From Cellulomonas sp. SG140 (GTDB taxonomy: Bacteria > Actinomycetota > Actinomycetes > Actinomycetales > Cellulomonadaceae), in NCBI RefSeq assembly GCF_025770785.1, contig NZ_JANZLA010000001.1, positions 62,001-126,000 of the forward strand: a DNA stretch of 64,000 nt, written 5' to 3'. This document shows positions 61,995 through 64,000 of this stretch, in pieces. Every line of letters starts with the position of its first letter. The first letter of the stretch is position 1. A model generated the notes under the pieces. It searched no databases. It worked only from the letters and a program-made list of their open reading frames with translations, and was not told the origin of the DNA. The translations under genes and the position numbers were made by a program.

Positions 61995-63236
61995 TCAGCC
62001 GACGGCGACCGGCGCGGCGAGCCGCTCGACGACGGTCAGGAGCGCCTTGCGGAGCGCCGAGCCGGGGGCGCACTCCCGCAGCACCCGTCCGGCGAGCAGC
62101 GCGCCGTCCGCGGCCGCACGGTCCTCGGGGAGGGTGAGCACTCGGTGGACACCCGCATAGCGCGCGAGGGCATCGTGCACGGCGGCCTCCGGCCGAGCTC
62201 CCGAGGCGGAGGCCCGCAGCCGGTTGACGACGACGACCTGCGGGACGTCGAGGCGCAGGTCTGCCAGCTCCGAGAGGGCGCGGACCAGACGGGTCAGCCC
62301 GACCGGGTCGCCGGCACCGACCACCACGACCACGTCGGCGGCCCCGAGCGCGCTCAGCGTCGCGGCGTTGCGCTGCGGCGCGCGCGTGTCGTAGCTCAGC
62401 TGCTCGTCCTGCTCGAGGCAGAAGCCCGTGTCGACGAGCGTCCAGGCCGCGAGCTGACGTGCCGCTCCCCACACCGCGTCGAGGGCGGAGGCGGGCAGCT
62501 CGGGCCAGCGGTCCGCCCGGGAGATACCTGTCAGGACCCGCAGACGTTCGGCGATCGCCGGTGCGAGTCGCGCGAGCGACCGGAGGTCGAGGGAACCCTG
62601 CCCGGCAGCACGGGCGGCGGCCGCAAGACCGGGCGCCTCGTCCAGCAGGCCGACGACCTGGGCGACCGTGCCTCCGTAGGTGTCCGCGTCCACCAGCAGC
62701 GTCGTCTCCCCCCGAGCCGCGAGCTCGGCGGCCAGGTTCACGGCCACCGTCGTCCTGCCCGGTGCGCCGGTCGGTCCCCAGACCGCGACGAGGCGTCCCC
62801 GCCGCAGCGGCTCGTCGAGCTCGTCGTCGGCTCCCCCGAGGTCCGGATGATCCGGGACGGCGGCGTCGAGCAGCGCCGTCGCGCTCTCGAGCACGGTCCG
62901 CGCACCCGTCAGGCTGTCAGGTGTCGGCACGACGAGGTCCGCACCGCACGCCTGCACCCGGTCGAGGAGCCACGGACGAGCCGCGTCGGCGAGCGCCACG
63001 ACCTGCACCCCGGCGCGATGCAGCGTGAGGATCGCCTCCAGGTCGAGCCGGTCGAGCTCCGCGGAGACGATCGCAACCCGACCCAGGCCCGCCTCCGCCG
63101 CCGCGAGCAGCTCGGTCAGGTCCGCGCACCGGCGGGTCACCGTGAACCGTCCGGCGGAGGCCTCGGCCGCACGGACCACGAGGCTCTCCGCCGCACCGCG
63201 GACCGCGCACAGCACGCCGACGGCCACCTCAGCCAC
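61995..63236 (-). CDS. CpaE/TadZ-like ATPase with altered Walker A
   Basis: The 413-residue product from GTG 63236 overlaps the SAF gene by 8 bp. Residues 1-130 are a receiver-like domain (VAIVSAELDRLDLEAILTLH, VVALADAARPWLL). Residues 148-413 are a MinD/ParA-type ATPase: VWGPTGAPGRTTVAVNLA, TTLLVDADTYGGTVAQVVG and WTLVDTGF. The deviant Walker A KGGxGKT is replaced by GPTGAPGRTT; both lysines are lost, with Arg161 at the P-loop Lys site. That is characteristic of atypical TadZ/CpaE proteins, which place the Flp/Tad pilus apparatus. Further tad genes would lie outside the window. Confidence 0.8.
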   Translation of the reverse strand: MAEVAVGVLCAVRGAAESLVVRAAEASAGRFTVTRRCADLTELLAAAEAGLGRVAIVSAELDRLDLEAILTLHRAGVQVVALADAARPWLLDRVQACGADLVVPTPDSLTGARTVLESATALLDAAVPDHPDLGGADDELDEPLRRGRLVAVWGPTGAPGRTTVAVNLAAELAARGETTLLVDADTYGGTVAQVVGLLDEAPGLAAAARAAGQGSLDLRSLARLAPAIAERLRVLTGISRADRWPELPASALDAVWGAARQLAAWTLVDTGFCLEQDEQLSYDTRAPQRNAATLSALGAADVVVVVGAGDPVGLTRLVRALSELADLRLDVPQVVVVNRLRASASGARPEAAVHDALARYAGVHRVLTLPEDRAAADGALLAGRVLRECAPGSALRKALLTVVERLAAPVAVG

Positions 63237-63900
63237 CCGTCCCCGGCACTGCGACGACCGCCACCGCACCGTCCGTGGCCAGCGCCCCCAGCACCTTCGC
63301 CAGATCCGTGACCGGCACGAGCACGTGCACCGTCGTCGTCCCGCCGGCCGCGAACGCACCTGCCGGCTTGCTCACGTCCGCCACGGTGAGGCCCGAGGCC
63401 AGCTGCACCGGCACCGGCGCGGTGCTGCTCGAGGTGGCCGACCGCTCCACCGCGGCGGTGAACCACAGGTCGACCTGCGCGCCCGCCCGCACCGCCTCCG
63501 ACGGCACGCCCGTGACCGGCACCGAGACCGGCCGCACGGCGAGGTCGGCGGCGGAGCCGACCGCTGATTTCGGCAGCAGCTCTCCCGCCTGCACGACCCG
63601 GAGCGCGACCGCATCCGACGGCAGCTCCTGGTCCGCGCGCTGGTACCGCGCCAGATCGGCTCCCGAGAGCCGGACGTCGGCCACCGTCAGGCCGCCGGCA
63701 CCGAGACGCTGCCCGGGCACCGTCGTGGTCCGGGCGACGTAGACCGGGACCGAGTGCTGCGCCGCACGGACCACCCAGGAGCCGAGGGCCACCGAAGCGG
63801 CCACCATCGCGATGCCGGCCAGCAGCCGCGGGTCTCGCCAGCCGGGGCGACGCAGCCGGGCAGCGACCGGCAGTGGTAGCTCGTTGGACGCGGAATCCAC
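63229..63900 (-). CDS. SAF-domain protein, CpaB/RcpC-like pilus assembly
   Basis: The product has 223 residues from GTG 63900, with GAGGGGG 11 nt upstream. A cytoplasmic N-terminus precedes one helix (LLAGIAMVAASVALGSWVV), then an SAF domain: VYVARTTTVPGQRLGAGGLTVADVRLSG, shown here by its ends VYVARTTTVPGQ and LTVADVRLSG. VPSEAVRAGAQVDLWF is the RcpC-like C-terminal part. In Flp/Tad loci such proteins are periplasmic or wall-side channel components. The overlap with the CpaE-like gene supports a pilus locus. Confidence 0.83.
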   Translation of the reverse strand: MDSASNELPLPVAARLRRPGWRDPRLLAGIAMVAASVALGSWVVRAAQHSVPVYVARTTTVPGQRLGAGGLTVADVRLSGADLARYQRADQELPSDAVALRVVQAGELLPKSAVGSAADLAVRPVSVPVTGVPSEAVRAGAQVDLWFTAAVERSATSSSTAPVPVQLASGLTVADVSKPAGAFAAGGTTTVHVLVPVTDLAKVLGALATDGAVAVVAVPGTGG

Positions 63901-64000
63901 CCAATCCCCCTCATATCGATGTCGTGCCCGCCCATCTTGGCCGCGCCGGGGCCGCCTGCGGGCCGGTTCTGTGGACGAATCAAGGACGGCGCCGGCCCAT
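63901..64000. other. Window end, upstream of the SAF gene
   Basis: No gene could be supported in the last 100 bp. Minus-strand codons at the very edge (reading GRRRP then TGA at 63980-63982) may be the end of a gene that starts outside the window. Confidence 0.3.

Overview
This 64 kb window is a stretch of a very GC-rich actinobacterial chromosome. It is most likely from Cellulomonas or a close relative (Micrococcales, Cellulomonadaceae). Evidence: many GTG starts, core gene orders typical of Micrococcales (rplU-rpmA-obg-proB-proA-nadD-rsfS; leuC-leuD-HU-murA-plsC-gpsA; ddl-DUF3515-thiL; rpmB-DAK2-recG-rsmD-coaD), and a beta-glucoside PTS operon under RAT/BglG-type antitermination. No rRNA, CRISPR array, insertion sequence, integrase or phage gene was seen. 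Assignments come from motifs and gene order read by eye; no database search was run.

Layout. 1-4.5 kb is a variable edge: a truncated family 2 glycosyltransferase, two VOC proteins, an SRPBCC protein divergent from an ArsR-SRPBCC fusion regulator, and a HAD phosphatase. 4.5-11.7 kb is the PTS: ptsI and ptsH on the minus strand, then a divergent operon made of a promoter, a RAT antiterminator overlapping an intrinsic terminator, EIIBCA, a GH1 beta-glucosidase, a BglG-family antiterminator and a small stand-alone EIIB. 11.7-16.6 kb holds thiC with a TPP riboswitch, a membrane HExxH protein, and an alpha/beta hydrolase divergent from a winged-helix regulator. 16.6-25 kb is a long minus-strand block from rplU to a histidine phosphatase, ending in tRNA-Ala. 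RNase E/G follows.

28.9-37.6 kb is a respiratory module: cydA-cydB-cydD-cydC (cytochrome bd oxidase and its assembly ABC exporter), with a DevS/DosT-type GAF histidine kinase overlapping cydC by 4 bp. A DevR/DosR-type response regulator lies convergent to the kinase. The kinase GAF domain keeps the His and Tyr used for heme and oxygen sensing in DevS, which suggests that gas or redox sensing is tied to the oxidase.

37.5-51 kb carries repair, translation and cofactor genes (mutM, rnc, rpmF, coaD, rsmD, recG, rpmB, thiL) plus an actinobacterial ABC exporter pair. 51-61 kb has envelope and lipid genes (ddl, gpsA, an acyltransferase, murA), a Lys-tailed HU protein, and leuCD divergent from an IclR regulator. 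The right end has tRNA-Glu, tRNA-Gln, and the start of what looks like a Flp/Tad pilus locus (an SAF/CpaB-like protein and a CpaE/TadZ-like ATPase).

The most interesting items are the cyd-linked heme-kinase module with an unusual cluster of CTAG palindromes in front of cydA, the stand-alone EIIB translationally coupled to its antiterminator, and the hairpin in the ptsH leader. I did not find a clearly unprecedented multi-gene defence or mobile system.
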